Shown here piece by piece: positions 26,450 to 34,981 of a DNA stretch of 44,905 bases (position 1 is its first letter; every line of letters begins with the position of its first letter). The notes beneath the pieces are model-generated. The model did no database searches. It saw only the letters and a program-made list of their open reading frames with translations, and was not told the DNA's origin. Origin of the DNA: CAZTCJ01 sp964612085 (GTDB taxonomy: Bacteria; Pseudomonadota; Alphaproteobacteria; JAJFIK01); assembly GCA_964612085.1 (NCBI GenBank), contig CAZTCJ010000024.1:1-44905 (forward strand). Reading direction: 5' to 3'. The position numbers and the translations under genes were made by a program.

Positions 26450-27862
26450 TTATTGCCGGGTTACGGTCAGCGTATAGTCCCCGCCCGCCCTGTCGTAATA
26501 ATCCCGGACCCGAAGGAAATAGGTCTGGCCCGCCACCGTCTCGACCGAGGCGGAGATATTGCCGCCGCTGGTCGTGTTGGTCTGTCTGGTCATTTCGCGC
26601 TTGTCGCCATTGAAAGCCGTGATCTCGGGATGCAGCGACGCGGAGCGGTTGACCACCCGGACCGTATAAGCGCCGCCCTTGGCCTTGAAGCTGAAATAGT
26701 CATGGTCGCGCGCGTCCATGATGCTGGCCTGCGTGTCCCGACCCGGCGAAACGGTCTTGGCCTCCAGGATCGTCTGGTTCGGTTCATGCGCGTCGTAAGC
26801 CTGGGTGGGCACCACACGGACCAGATAAAGCCCCTGGCTGTTGCCGTAATAGTTCGACACCCGGAAATAATATTTGGTGTCCGGCGCGGCCACGAAACTG
26901 TAGGAGAGATTGCCGCCCGGCGTCGTATTGTTGAGATTGGCGAATTCCTTCTTTGCACTGTCATAAACGATCAGGCGCGGTTCCAGCGTCGTGGAGCGGT
27001 TTTCGATCTCGATACGGATCCAGTCCCGATGGGTGCCGGGCGCGGTAAAGCTATAAAAATCGCCATCGGTCGGCGCGCTGATGCCGCCGGTGATCCATTC
27101 CGTCAACGGCACCGCATTGGTATTAAGCTTGTCGTTATTGGGTTCGCGCTCCTGGGCCTTCACCTCGATTTCCGCTGGCGGGATCGCTTCCAGGCGTTCC
27201 AAGGCCTGATCCTTCCGGACCTGGACGATCTGCTTATTGAAGGATTGGGAAGTCTGGCGGGCAGCCTCGACCTTCTGGGCAATCTCCGCCTTGCGCTGCG
27301 GCAGCGGCGGCGCTTGGCTTGCGCTCGTCGCATTGGAGGCCCGCGCCCGTTCTTCCGCGATCGCCGCGCGCACCAGCTCCACCACATCGCCCACTTTGGA
27401 GTCGTAGGCCTGGGCGTTGCTCTTGCAGGAGAGGAATTGCTCCGGGTCCACCTTGCCGCGATTGAGCACCGTGCAGCAGGCCCGCAAATTCATGGCTGTC
27501 AAGGTCGCGCGCTCGCTCAGCTCGTCCACCTTGTCAGAGGCCAGAGCGATTTCCCCCTCGGCCTTCAGATATTTGATTTTGGTCTTGAGGCTGACGGCGG
27601 TCTGGCGATAGAGCGACTCGCAGGGGCTGATCGCGCCCTTGGCCAGGTCGTAGCCCAGATAGAGCGCGCCCGGCACCACGAGCGCGGCCACCAGCGCCGC
27701 CAAGCCCCAAAACGGATTGGACACGACCTTCTTGGTGGCTTTCTGGGCGGCATCGCGCAAGACCGGCCGCCGGTCCGCGCGACCCTCCTTGGACGGAGAG
27801 CTGTCTTTTCCCGGTTGCGGCTGTTCCTGCGATTGCGGTGGTTCGTTCGGGGGTTGAGTCAC
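26450..27862 (-). CDS. Membrane-anchored tandem PPC-domain protein
   Basis: About 470 residues. A Pro/Gln/Lys-rich cytoplasmic N-terminus (1-45) precedes one transmembrane helix (about 51-72). A helical, partly coiled-coil region follows (85-235) with cysteines at 81, 129, 130 and 146 that could form disulfides in the periplasm. Two bacterial pre-peptidase C-terminal (PPC, PF04151) domains then start at EPN motifs near 240 and 360 and share the NTTxGGN ... YFxRVxxYY pattern. PPC domains usually sit at the end of secreted peptidases; no peptidase is present here. GTG 27862 (GGAGGG 4-5 bases upstream) is preferred to GTG 27874. Confidence 0.75.
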   Translation of the reverse strand: MTQPPNEPPQSQEQPQPGKDSSPSKEGRADRRPVLRDAAQKATKKVVSNPFWGLAALVAALVVPGALYLGYDLAKGAISPCESLYRQTAVSLKTKIKYLKAEGEIALASDKVDELSERATLTAMNLRACCTVLNRGKVDPEQFLSCKSNAQAYDSKVGDVVELVRAAIAEERARASNATSASQAPPLPQRKAEIAQKVEAARQTSQSFNKQIVQVRKDQALERLEAIPPAEIEVKAQEREPNNDKLNTNAVPLTEWITGGISAPTDGDFYSFTAPGTHRDWIRIEIENRSTTLEPRLIVYDSAKKEFANLNNTTPGGNLSYSFVAAPDTKYYFRVSNYYGNSQGLYLVRVVPTQAYDAHEPNQTILEAKTVSPGRDTQASIMDARDHDYFSFKAKGGAYTVRVVNRSASLHPEITAFNGDKREMTRQTNTTSGGNISASVETVAGQTYFLRVRDYYDRAGGDYTLTVTRQ

Positions 27863-27963
27863 GACACCCTCCACTCAGCGCCCAGATGCAACCCTGCATT
27901 CCATGGGTGGCGGCGGCTGTCAACGGGTGTGGAGGATAAGCGTGATGCGCTTACGCTCAAAGC

Positions 27964-27990
27964 GTGCGGCGGGTTTGAGACCCGCCGCAC
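27964..27990 (-). terminator. Perfect 11-bp hairpin between two leftward genes
   Basis: GTGCGGCGGGT (27964-27974) pairs perfectly with ACCCGCCGCAC (27980-27990) around a 5-base loop, 21 bp after the stop of the esterase gene. It lacks a clear T-run on the leftward strand (GCTTTGAG follows), so it may be a Rho-assisted or weak terminator, or an mRNA 3'-end stabiliser. Confidence 0.6.
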
Positions 27991-28011
27991 CGGTTCGCCT
28001 GATGCCAGCCG

Positions 28012-29613
28012 TCACGCGAAGCCGAACAGGTCCGCCTCTTCCAGGCGGTCGGCGAGCGCGCCGCTCACGGCGATATCGGGGGCGCCTTCGGCGAAGCCGA
28101 ACCCGAAGCCTTCGGTGAAGATCACTTCCTCGATGCCGGAAATGGTCAGGTCGAAGGACGCGAACTGATAGGTCTGGCCGGCCCGGAACCCGGCAAAGGC
28201 CGCTTCTTCCACCGCCAGGGTCTCGGCGTCGAGCGCCAGCACCAGCCGGTCATGGCCCCAGCCGCCAAAGAAATTATCCGAGTCCGTGCCATCGCCGCCG
28301 ATCAGCTCGGCCTGGGTATAGAAGAAAACGTCGTTGCCCCATTCGCCGTAGAGATCATCGCTGCCCAGACCGTCGATCAGCCCGTCATTGCCGGAGCCGC
28401 CATGGGCCGCGTCGTTGCCGGCACCGGCCGCCAGCACGTCGGAGCCGCCGCCGCCGAACAGCGTGTCATCGCCGGAACCGCCGGAGACCAGATCGGAACC
28501 GCCACCGGCAAAGACATCGTCATCACCCAGCCCCGCAAGCACCACATCCCGGCCGCCATTGACGAAGACCGTGTCGTCGCCGCCCCCGGCCAGCACCAGA
28601 TCGTCCGCGCCGAAGCCCAGAACAAAGTCGCCGCCATCGCCGCGAATCTGGGTGTTGGAGGTCAAGGTCGCTTCCGTGAAGGCGGCGAAAACACCATGAA
28701 GATTGGCGGTCGGATGAAGCTGGTCGAAAAAGGCCACCTGTTCGATCCCGAAGCCCAGCGTGTCGAAATCGAGCGCCGGATTGGGCGTGAACTCGATGCC
28801 CGTGCCGAGCAGAACGGAGTTTTCCAACTCCTGGAACCCGAACGTGCCGGGATCGGCGGCAATTTCATCGGTGAGCGCATTAAGATCGACGATCTCCACA
28901 TCGACGCCCGACAGCTCCAACCCGATGGCGCCAAGGCCGATGCCCAGATTGATGCCGTCCACCAGCAGGTCGCCCGCATCGGCGAGATCAGGCGGCAACA
29001 GGTTGGAGATGGGGAAGAAGCTCGAACTCGGCAGTGTATTGAGAATGATCGTATCGATCCCGGCATCGGCCAGATCGTGCGCCGCGTCGATGGTCGCATC
29101 CAGAACCTGCCCGCCCAGGATCAGCCCCTCGATGATGGCCGTCGCATCGCTTGCCGGGCTGAAGTCCTGGAAATCGTTCAGACCGATGAGGATGCTGGCG
29201 GCCGCGCCCGGGGGCGGCGGCGTCAAGGCCGCTTCATCGAGGAACCGGCCGACCTGACCGCCCAGATTGGTGTCGAAGGTCAGCAGATCCTCGCTCAGCA
29301 CCTCGGCCGGATCCACCGGCAATGTTCCGCCCACCACATCGTCGATCAGATCGCCGAGAAGCTGTTCGCCCACGGCACGGGCGCCGCCCAGGGCAAAATT
29401 ATTGACGGACGGAATACCGAGCAGGCCGGGCGCGATCTGGGAATAGACGGCGCCGTTGGAAAACGGTCCCGCATAAGGCGGCACGGAGGGGATCGGCGGG
29501 ATGACAATGCCGGTCGCGGCCGCGTATTGCGCGCTGGCTTCCGTGGTGACGTCGAGAATGCCGCCGGCATCGGTCAGGCTGTCCCCAAAATAATAGATGG
29601 CGCTGAAACTCAT
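28012..29613 (-). CDS. Secreted GDSL/SGNH esterase with RTX calcium-binding repeats
   Basis: 533 residues. SGNH-hydrolase blocks are YYFGDSLTD (nucleophile Ser12), GGAR (block II), IGLNDF (block III) and FFDQLHPT (Asp297, His300 of block V). From about 325 to 430 there are tandem GGxGxDxxx nonapeptides (for example GGGDDTVFV, GLGDDDVFA, GGSGDDTLF), the calcium-binding RTX beta-roll. The C-terminal about 100 residues are acidic and hydrophobic and end DLFGFA, consistent with an uncleaved C-terminal type I secretion signal. There is no N-terminal signal peptide. No ABC/HlyD/TolC exporter is in the window, so export would use one encoded elsewhere. Confidence 0.88.
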   Translation of the reverse strand: MSFSAIYYFGDSLTDAGGILDVTTEASAQYAAATGIVIPPIPSVPPYAGPFSNGAVYSQIAPGLLGIPSVNNFALGGARAVGEQLLGDLIDDVVGGTLPVDPAEVLSEDLLTFDTNLGGQVGRFLDEAALTPPPPGAAASILIGLNDFQDFSPASDATAIIEGLILGGQVLDATIDAAHDLADAGIDTIILNTLPSSSFFPISNLLPPDLADAGDLLVDGINLGIGLGAIGLELSGVDVEIVDLNALTDEIAADPGTFGFQELENSVLLGTGIEFTPNPALDFDTLGFGIEQVAFFDQLHPTANLHGVFAAFTEATLTSNTQIRGDGGDFVLGFGADDLVLAGGGDDTVFVNGGRDVVLAGLGDDDVFAGGGSDLVSGGSGDDTLFGGGGSDVLAAGAGNDAAHGGSGNDGLIDGLGSDDLYGEWGNDVFFYTQAELIGGDGTDSDNFFGGWGHDRLVLALDAETLAVEEAAFAGFRAGQTYQFASFDLTISGIEEVIFTEGFGFGFAEGAPDIAVSGALADRLEEADLFGFA

Positions 29614-29815
29614 GGTCGCTCCCTCTCCTGTCGTGCCCTGGCCGGTTTGGCGGGCGCTTGTGTTTTATGGCGGACAATGCGCGGTATTATTGTGCTTCAC
29701 GGGCCCACGCGGGATCAGGCTTACTGCCAATCCCGCCCCTGGGCAAGGCGGGCTGCACAAGATGTGAACGGCTGTCATACTGCCCGCCGTCACGCCCGGT
29801 TACCAGGAGCACGCC

Positions 29816-30952
29816 ATGTCCCGCATCGCGGATCTCGACACGCCCCATCTGATCATCGACGAGCCGCGCATGGGCGCGAATATCGCGCGCATGGCCCGCC
29901 GAATCCGCGCGCTGGGCACCCGGCTCCGCCCTCATGCCAAAACGGCGAAATCCGCGCCCATCGTCAAGGCCATGCTCGATCCCGCCCATGGCGGCGTGAC
30001 CGTCTCGACCTTGCGGGAAGCCGAAGAGATGGCCGATGCGGGCCTGACGGATATTCTGTATGCGGTGGCGATCGCCCCCCAGAAACTGGCGCGGGCAGCG
30101 GCATTGCGGGCGCGCGGCGTGGATCTCATCCTGACGGTGGACTCGCTCAGCGCCGCGCAAGAGCTGGCCCGATACGGCAAGGCCCACGGAATCGCTTTGC
30201 CCGCCGTCATCGAGATCGATTCCGACGGACACAGAGCAGGCACCCCACCGCTCAGCGATGAAGCCCGCGCCATCGCACACACCCTCGCCCGCGAGCCCGG
30301 CGCCGCCTATCGCGGCCTGATGACCCATGCGGGCAGTTCCTATGGCGACATGACGCTTGAAGCCCAAACCGCGACAGCGGCCCGGGAACGGGACGCGGTC
30401 ATCGCCACGGCCGGCATGCTGCTCAATGAAGGGCTCGACTCCCCAATCGTCAGTATGGGCTCGACCCCCACGGCGCACGCCGCCCGGGATCTGTCCGGCA
30501 TCACGGAAGTGCGCGTGGGCGTCTATCTCTTTTCCGATCTGGTGATGGCGGGGCTTGGGGTCGGCACGCTCGACGACATCGCCTTGTCGGTCCTGACCAC
30601 GGTCATCGGCCATCAGGCGGATAAAGGCCTTGTACTGATCGATGCGGGCTGGATGGCCTTGTCCCGCGACCGGGGCACCCAAGCGCAGGCGATCGACCAG
30701 GGCTACGGCCTGGTCTGCCGGGAAGACGGCACCTTGCTGGAGGATATCCTCGTCACCAGCACCAATCAGGAACACGGCATCGTTGCCCACCGCCATGGGG
30801 CCGCCCTCGATCCAGCGCGCTTTCCCATCGGCACGCGGTTGCGCATCCTGCCCAATCACGCCTGTGCCACCGCCGCCCAGCACGACCGCTATGCCATGAC
30901 GCCGGACAATACGGCCGTCAGCGCCATCGTTCCGCGCTTCAATGGCTGGTGA
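29816..30952 (+). CDS. D-threonine aldolase / DSD1-like fold-III PLP enzyme
   Basis: 378 residues. The N-terminal alanine-racemase-like barrel has the PLP lysine in RPHAKTAK (Lys42). The C-terminal domain carries a HxC metal site in PNHACAT (His348, Cys350), the zinc/manganese pair of D-threonine aldolases, D-serine dehydratases (DSD1) and D-threo-3-hydroxyaspartate dehydratases. Conserved segments include GVTVSTLREAEEMADAG and EVRVGVYLFSD. It would cleave or dehydrate a D-beta-hydroxy amino acid; which one cannot be told. ATG 29816 follows CCAGGAGC by 6 bases. It is divergent from the RTX esterase. Confidence 0.87.
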   Translation: MSRIADLDTPHLIIDEPRMGANIARMARRIRALGTRLRPHAKTAKSAPIVKAMLDPAHGGVTVSTLREAEEMADAGLTDILYAVAIAPQKLARAAALRARGVDLILTVDSLSAAQELARYGKAHGIALPAVIEIDSDGHRAGTPPLSDEARAIAHTLAREPGAAYRGLMTHAGSSYGDMTLEAQTATAARERDAVIATAGMLLNEGLDSPIVSMGSTPTAHAARDLSGITEVRVGVYLFSDLVMAGLGVGTLDDIALSVLTTVIGHQADKGLVLIDAGWMALSRDRGTQAQAIDQGYGLVCREDGTLLEDILVTSTNQEHGIVAHRHGAALDPARFPIGTRLRILPNHACATAAQHDRYAMTPDNTAVSAIVPRFNGW

Positions 30953-31039
30953 CCCCGGGCCGGAACGGCCCTTTCAAGCGGCGCGCTTTGCAATACAATG
31001 CGAAGCCGGAACCGCCATTGACGTCGGAGCATGACCGCC

Positions 31040-31522
31040 ATGAAACAGCCCGCCCATACCCATGTCGCTCAACTGAATGTGGCGACAGCCCTGGACGACA
31101 TGGACAGCCCGCGCCTGGCGGATTTCACCGCCGCGCTCGACAGGGTCAACGCAATCGCGGAACGCTCGCCGGGCTTCGTCTGGCGACTGACCGATGCAGA
31201 CGGTAACGACGCCACGAGCATTCAGACGAGCGACGATCCACGTTTTATCGTCAACCTGTCCGTCTGGGAAACGCCCGGGCACCTGGAGCATTTCGTATGG
31301 AACACCGCGCACAAACGGGTCTATGACCGCAAGGCGGAGTGGTTTACCCGGCGGGAAACGCCCCATTTCGTCATGTGGTGGGTGCCTGCCGGACACCGCC
31401 CCAACCCCGCGGAAGCCCTGGGGCGCCTCGATGATCTGACCGCGAACGGACCGAGCGAGCGGGCTTTCGGCTGGGAGTCGTTGCCCCATATCACCCGGTG
31501 GAAAGACCGGCGCTGCGCTTGA
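31040..31522 (+). CDS. DUF3291-family protein
   Basis: 160 residues matching DUF3291 throughout: HVAQLNVA at the start, NAIAERSPGFVWRL near 34-47, NLSVWETPGHLEHFVW, EWF and WWVPAGHRPNP. The fold is expected to be ABM/EthD-like (ferredoxin-like); members have no established activity, but monooxygenase-like or heme-related roles have been suggested for similar folds. ATG 31040 sits 10 bases after GGAG; ATG 31031 would be only 1 base away. It is 87 bp downstream of the PLP enzyme on the same strand. Confidence 0.88.
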   Translation: MKQPAHTHVAQLNVATALDDMDSPRLADFTAALDRVNAIAERSPGFVWRLTDADGNDATSIQTSDDPRFIVNLSVWETPGHLEHFVWNTAHKRVYDRKAEWFTRRETPHFVMWWVPAGHRPNPAEALGRLDDLTANGPSERAFGWESLPHITRWKDRRCA

Positions 31523-31553
31523 ACCAATCCGTATAGAGACAGAGAGGGATATC

Positions 31554-32822
31554 ATGAAACGCTTGAAGATACTGACCTGGGCTCTTGCCCTGTCGGCGGG
31601 CCTGGGCACGGCCCCCGGGCTCGCCCAAAACCTGCCCACCTTCGAGAATGTGGACCGCAACGGCGATGGCGAGCTGTCGCCGCGGGAGACCCCCGTCTTC
31701 GTCTTCACCTTCCATGACCGTTTCGATGCGGATGACAGCGGCGGGCTCGATAAACAGGAATGGCGGGCGGCGCTGGCCCATCTGCGGGACCGCGTGCGCA
31801 AGGGTGCGGCCTTCAAGGACGGCGCGCCAGCGCTTGAAACCGCCGCCGATTTCGAGACCGCCCTGGAAACCTTCCGGGCCCATCACGATCTCGATGGCGC
31901 GGCCATGATCGTCGGCACGGACGAAGGCACCAAGCTCGAGGTCTATGCCGGATCTTACAAGGCCGATACGGTGCTCAATCTGGCTTCGGCCAGCAAATGG
32001 CTCGCCGGTCTGATCGTCGGCACCATCGTGGCAGAAACGGATCTCGCCTATACCGACACGCTTGCCACCTGGCGGCCGGACCTGGCGGACCGTCCCGTGG
32101 GTGGCGCCACGCTCGAACAGCTCATGTCGTTCACCGCCGGGGCGGCGGGCATCGGGCGCGGCGGCGCCAAGGATATCGGTCTGCCGACGGATATTTCCTT
32201 TGCCGAGGCCGCCGACCGGCTTCTGGAAAACGACTTGGTCGCCGAACCCGGCAGTCAGTATGCCTACGGGTCCTGGACCATGCAGGTGGGCGGCATTTGG
32301 GCCGCGGCTGAGGCAGGCGAAGACTGGAACGCCTTGCATAACCGGATCCTGGCCGAGCCTTTGGGCCTGCAGGATACCTATTGGGGCCATCTGTCGCCTG
32401 AAGGCACGCCCGGATCCATTCCGAACCCCAATCTTCAAGGCGGCGCCTGGTCCTCGCCCCGTGATCTGGCGCGCTACATCCAGGCCATCGCGGCCATGGG
32501 CGTTGTCGATGGCCGTCCGGTTCTGAACGCTGACGCCATCAAAGGGCTCGAACGGGACCTGATCAGCGAGCGGGCGCGGGCCTATGTGCCCCCGAACGCG
32601 GCGTCCCTGGGCTATGGCATCGGCATCTGGTGCGAGAAGGTCCTGGACGACGATACCTGCCCGGTCATCAGCTCCTCTGGCGCCTGGGGCACGACCCATT
32701 GGGTCAACCGGGAAACCGGCGTGTGGGGCGTGTTCTTCGTATTCGACCGGGGCCCGCGCATCTTTCGGGACAAACAAATCCTGCGCAAGGCTGCGGAAGA
32801 CTACGTCCTGGGCGGACAATAA
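31554..32822 (+). CDS. Exported EF-hand / beta-lactamase-fold serine hydrolase
   Basis: 422 residues. A signal peptide (cleavage after about AQ, residue 24-25) is followed by two canonical 12-residue EF-hand loops, at 34-45 (D-R-N-G-D-G start) and 58-69 (D-A-D-D-S-G-G start). The rest is a class C beta-lactamase/esterase-type domain (PF00144) with SxxK motif S145-A-S-K148, YxS-like Y238-G-S240, and an SSGAWG segment where HxG/KTG is expected. The likely role is a periplasmic esterase or peptidase on small substrates; true beta-lactamase activity is not implied. ATG 31554 has AGAGAGGG 5 bases upstream. It ends before a strong intrinsic terminator. Confidence 0.85.
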   Translation: MKRLKILTWALALSAGLGTAPGLAQNLPTFENVDRNGDGELSPRETPVFVFTFHDRFDADDSGGLDKQEWRAALAHLRDRVRKGAAFKDGAPALETAADFETALETFRAHHDLDGAAMIVGTDEGTKLEVYAGSYKADTVLNLASASKWLAGLIVGTIVAETDLAYTDTLATWRPDLADRPVGGATLEQLMSFTAGAAGIGRGGAKDIGLPTDISFAEAADRLLENDLVAEPGSQYAYGSWTMQVGGIWAAAEAGEDWNALHNRILAEPLGLQDTYWGHLSPEGTPGSIPNPNLQGGAWSSPRDLARYIQAIAAMGVVDGRPVLNADAIKGLERDLISERARAYVPPNAASLGYGIGIWCEKVLDDDTCPVISSSGAWGTTHWVNRETGVWGVFFVFDRGPRIFRDKQILRKAAEDYVLGGQ

Positions 32823-32846
32823 CGCACGACCCATGCTGAAATGAGA

Positions 32847-32876
32847 GGGGCGCCTCCTCAGGACGCGCCCTTTTTT
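32847..32876 (+). terminator. Intrinsic terminator after the EF-hand hydrolase
   Basis: The stem GGGCGC (32848-32853) pairs with GCGCCC (32865-32870), and the following six T residues (32871-32876) make a textbook Rho-independent terminator about 25 bp after the hydrolase stop. Confidence 0.85.
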
Positions 32877-32913
32877 AATCAGATGGGTCTATCCGAACCT
32901 GCCGCGAATGAAC

Positions 32914-33759
32914 TCAGCCCGACAGAAGGAGACGCAGGACGGACACTCCACGTTCATGATCAGCAATTGCCTTGTAAAGATCGATCGTGAAGCCGCATAT
33001 CTGCGCCTTTTGCTCGAGCGTTTGCACCGGGACTTCACCACGCAACAAGGGCAATATGGTTTCGGGATAGGTGGTGAGCAGTACAGACATAATCTCTTCG
33101 ACCGCTTCCTGGGTCGCGGGCTGCTCGATGGGGAACGGCTCTTCACGCGCATTGATAATGATATTGGAAATGGTCTCATTAAAGAGGCTTAGGTTCTCCT
33201 GCCCGATGACGTTTGAAAAACGAGACACATCAAGCACGCTGCCGCCGAGCCATCCATGGCAAAGAGCCGGGTGGTCTGGATACAGACGGTCCCCTACAGT
33301 TACATAAGCCCTGGCGAACGCCATAAGATCGTCTGGCCTGGCCCGAGGCACATAACGGACCAGAACGCTGCCGCCGTAAGTTTGCCCAATGACGACGGAT
33401 TCCTGGAGCAAGCCATCCATCCCACCCCTCTCAAAAGCGTCCAGCAATCTTTGACGGATTTCCTCTTTTGCCTGCGGATTCTCTTTGAATATGGCGGCGA
33501 ATATGGGCTGGGACTCCAGCGCGTCGAGTTCTTTCTCAACCTGGGCGGTCTGGCCTGTCGCCGATCTCAACTCCCGCCCGAGCGTGTCGCCCAGGAGTAC
33601 CGGGCCCAACCTGCCGCCAAGGCTTGCCCCGAGGACCAGAAAGATCACCGCAATAAGGGACGCTCTGTTGCGCAAGCCCAGGAGATGGGCGAGGGCCGCG
33701 CCGAGGGCGGCTCCGATGCCGCCCCCGATTGCCGCCATGATGATTTGAGCCCAATCCAT
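32914..33759 (-). CDS. Uncharacterised membrane-anchored protein
   Basis: 281 residues, no family recognised. The N-terminus has two hydrophobic helices (about 5-27 with a Gly/Ala-rich GGGIGAALGAALAH, and about 35-57). About 220 residues follow, mostly hydrophilic helix with ALESQPIFAAIFKENPQ near 80-96, then a domain with GWLGG and a region rich in Ile/Asn. Two cysteines (about residues 165 and 255) are visible. Codon use and GC look somewhat lower than the neighbours over the second half. Start ATG 33759 is the only good one. It is the first of a leftward pair after the DUF3291/hydrolase block. Confidence 0.65.
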   Translation of the reverse strand: MDWAQIIMAAIGGGIGAALGAALAHLLGLRNRASLIAVIFLVLGASLGGRLGPVLLGDTLGRELRSATGQTAQVEKELDALESQPIFAAIFKENPQAKEEIRQRLLDAFERGGMDGLLQESVVIGQTYGGSVLVRYVPRARPDDLMAFARAYVTVGDRLYPDHPALCHGWLGGSVLDVSRFSNVIGQENLSLFNETISNIIINAREEPFPIEQPATQEAVEEIMSVLLTTYPETILPLLRGEVPVQTLEQKAQICGFTIDLYKAIADHERGVSVLRLLLSG

Positions 33760-33859
33760 ACCGAGTCCTCACTTTTTCTGACCGTGTACCATACAGGGTT
33801 TGAATGGCGGCATGGACGGAAAAGTAAGCATCGGCAGGCCGTCACTCTACGGAACGGTC

Positions 33860-34258
33860 TTACTCTCGCCCCCCGGAGCCGCTGGGCCGCCGGAGCAGGA
33901 TAATGATCGCCGCCAGAAGCAGGAACGGCCCCAGCAAGACGCCCGCCGTCACGAACAGGCCGACCGCCACGCCGCCGATGGCCAGTACCAGGGACAGGAT
34001 CGTGGCGATCAGCCCGATCAGCAGGCCGACCGCACCGAAGATCAGCCCGATCAACAGGCCGAGAATGCCGGCGATCACGCCGCCCACCACTTCCCACGGT
34101 TCAAGTTCGCTGATCCGCCGGCCATCGATGATGATGTTGCCGTCGCCGAACACATAGGCCGCCCAAGTGCCCGCCGCAACCAGGATCAAAAAGAGGATGA
34201 TCACCGCCCAGATGGCTGACGATCCGCCGCGCCGTCTTTCGACTGCGTTGTCATTCAT
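33860..34258 (-). CDS. Small uncharacterised membrane protein
   Basis: 132 residues with a basic N-terminus (VERRRGG), one hydrophobic helix (about 17-36), a short soluble loop with the phrase DGRRISELEPWE, and a long hydrophobic region (about 57-122) that probably makes two more helices, ending RRPSGSGGRE. No homology family recognised. It lies 100 bp upstream of the gene at 32914-33759 on the same strand, so the two may be cotranscribed. Confidence 0.65.
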   Translation of the reverse strand: MNDNAVERRRGGSSAIWAVIILFLILVAAGTWAAYVFGDGNIIIDGRRISELEPWEVVGGVIAGILGLLIGLIFGAVGLLIGLIATILSLVLAIGGVAVGLFVTAGVLLGPFLLLAAIIILLRRPSGSGGRE

Positions 34259-34420
34259 GGGGTTAGCCTCCCATTCGCTTTCGCACGTCCGAACTCAGCC
34301 ACAAGGCGATCCTAGGACGCGACGGGCGGCGACGGCGACAAAAGAGGCTGCGGTTTTTGAAACGCAAGGTATACGGACGATGGCACGGCAGCACCGCATA
34401 CTGTCCGGAAATGGACAGGT

Positions 34421-34858
34421 TTACCTGGGCCTGGCGCTGCCCAGCTTGATGGTGATGGCTTGCCCCTCGCCGCTCAGCGTAAAGCGGGCGTCTTCATAGG
34501 GAGCCGGGCCGAACCGGGGCTCGGCATTGTTGGAAAAGCCGATATTCTCCTTCGGCATGCCGAAGAAATTGGTGTCGAGTTCGCCATTGCCGTTGGCATC
34601 GTGCACGACGGTGACGGCATAATCCCCGGCGCTCAGCCGTTCGAAAACGATTTCCACATCGCCGGACTCGTCGACGCTTTGAGCCTTCTGGCTCCTGGGC
34701 TCCTTCATGTAAGTGTCTTCGCTGTCGAACAGATTGACCAGAACCTGCCCTTCCGCCGGCAGGGCATTCGTGATCTTGACCGTCAAATCGAAGGCGCCGT
34801 CTTCGGCCATGGCCGGCAGGGCCAGGCACAGGGACAAGCCCAAAATAATCCGTCTCAT
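34421..34858 (-). CDS. DUF2141-family secreted protein
   Basis: 145 residues. A signal peptide ends about residue 18 (LPAMA). The mature part matches DUF2141 (PF09912): LTVKITNALPAEGQVLVNLFDSEDTY, the AGDYAVTVVHDANGNGELDTNFFGMPKE block and the PRFGPAPYEDARF ending. The D-A-N-G-N-G-E-L-D segment resembles a calcium-binding loop. Function unknown; members are periplasmic or secreted beta-sandwich proteins. ATG 34858 is chosen for GGGAG 6-7 bases upstream; the upstream part of the open frame lacks coding character. Confidence 0.88.
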   Translation of the reverse strand: MRRIILGLSLCLALPAMAEDGAFDLTVKITNALPAEGQVLVNLFDSEDTYMKEPRSQKAQSVDESGDVEIVFERLSAGDYAVTVVHDANGNGELDTNFFGMPKENIGFSNNAEPRFGPAPYEDARFTLSGEGQAITIKLGSARPR

Positions 34859-34981
34859 GAGGGACTCCCAAATATGGCATTCTGCGCTCAAGGACGATAA
34901 CCGGTCGGGCCGCAGAACACTAACGCTCTTAATACCGCACCGACGATACAGCAAAATGTCCCGGAACGTGAGCATGAACTA

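Noticed and set aside
28350..28640. Short tandem repeats that might suggest a CRISPR array or minisatellite
   Set aside because: The repeats are codon-phased and encode the GGxGxDxxx RTX nonapeptides; there are no identical direct repeats with unique spacers.
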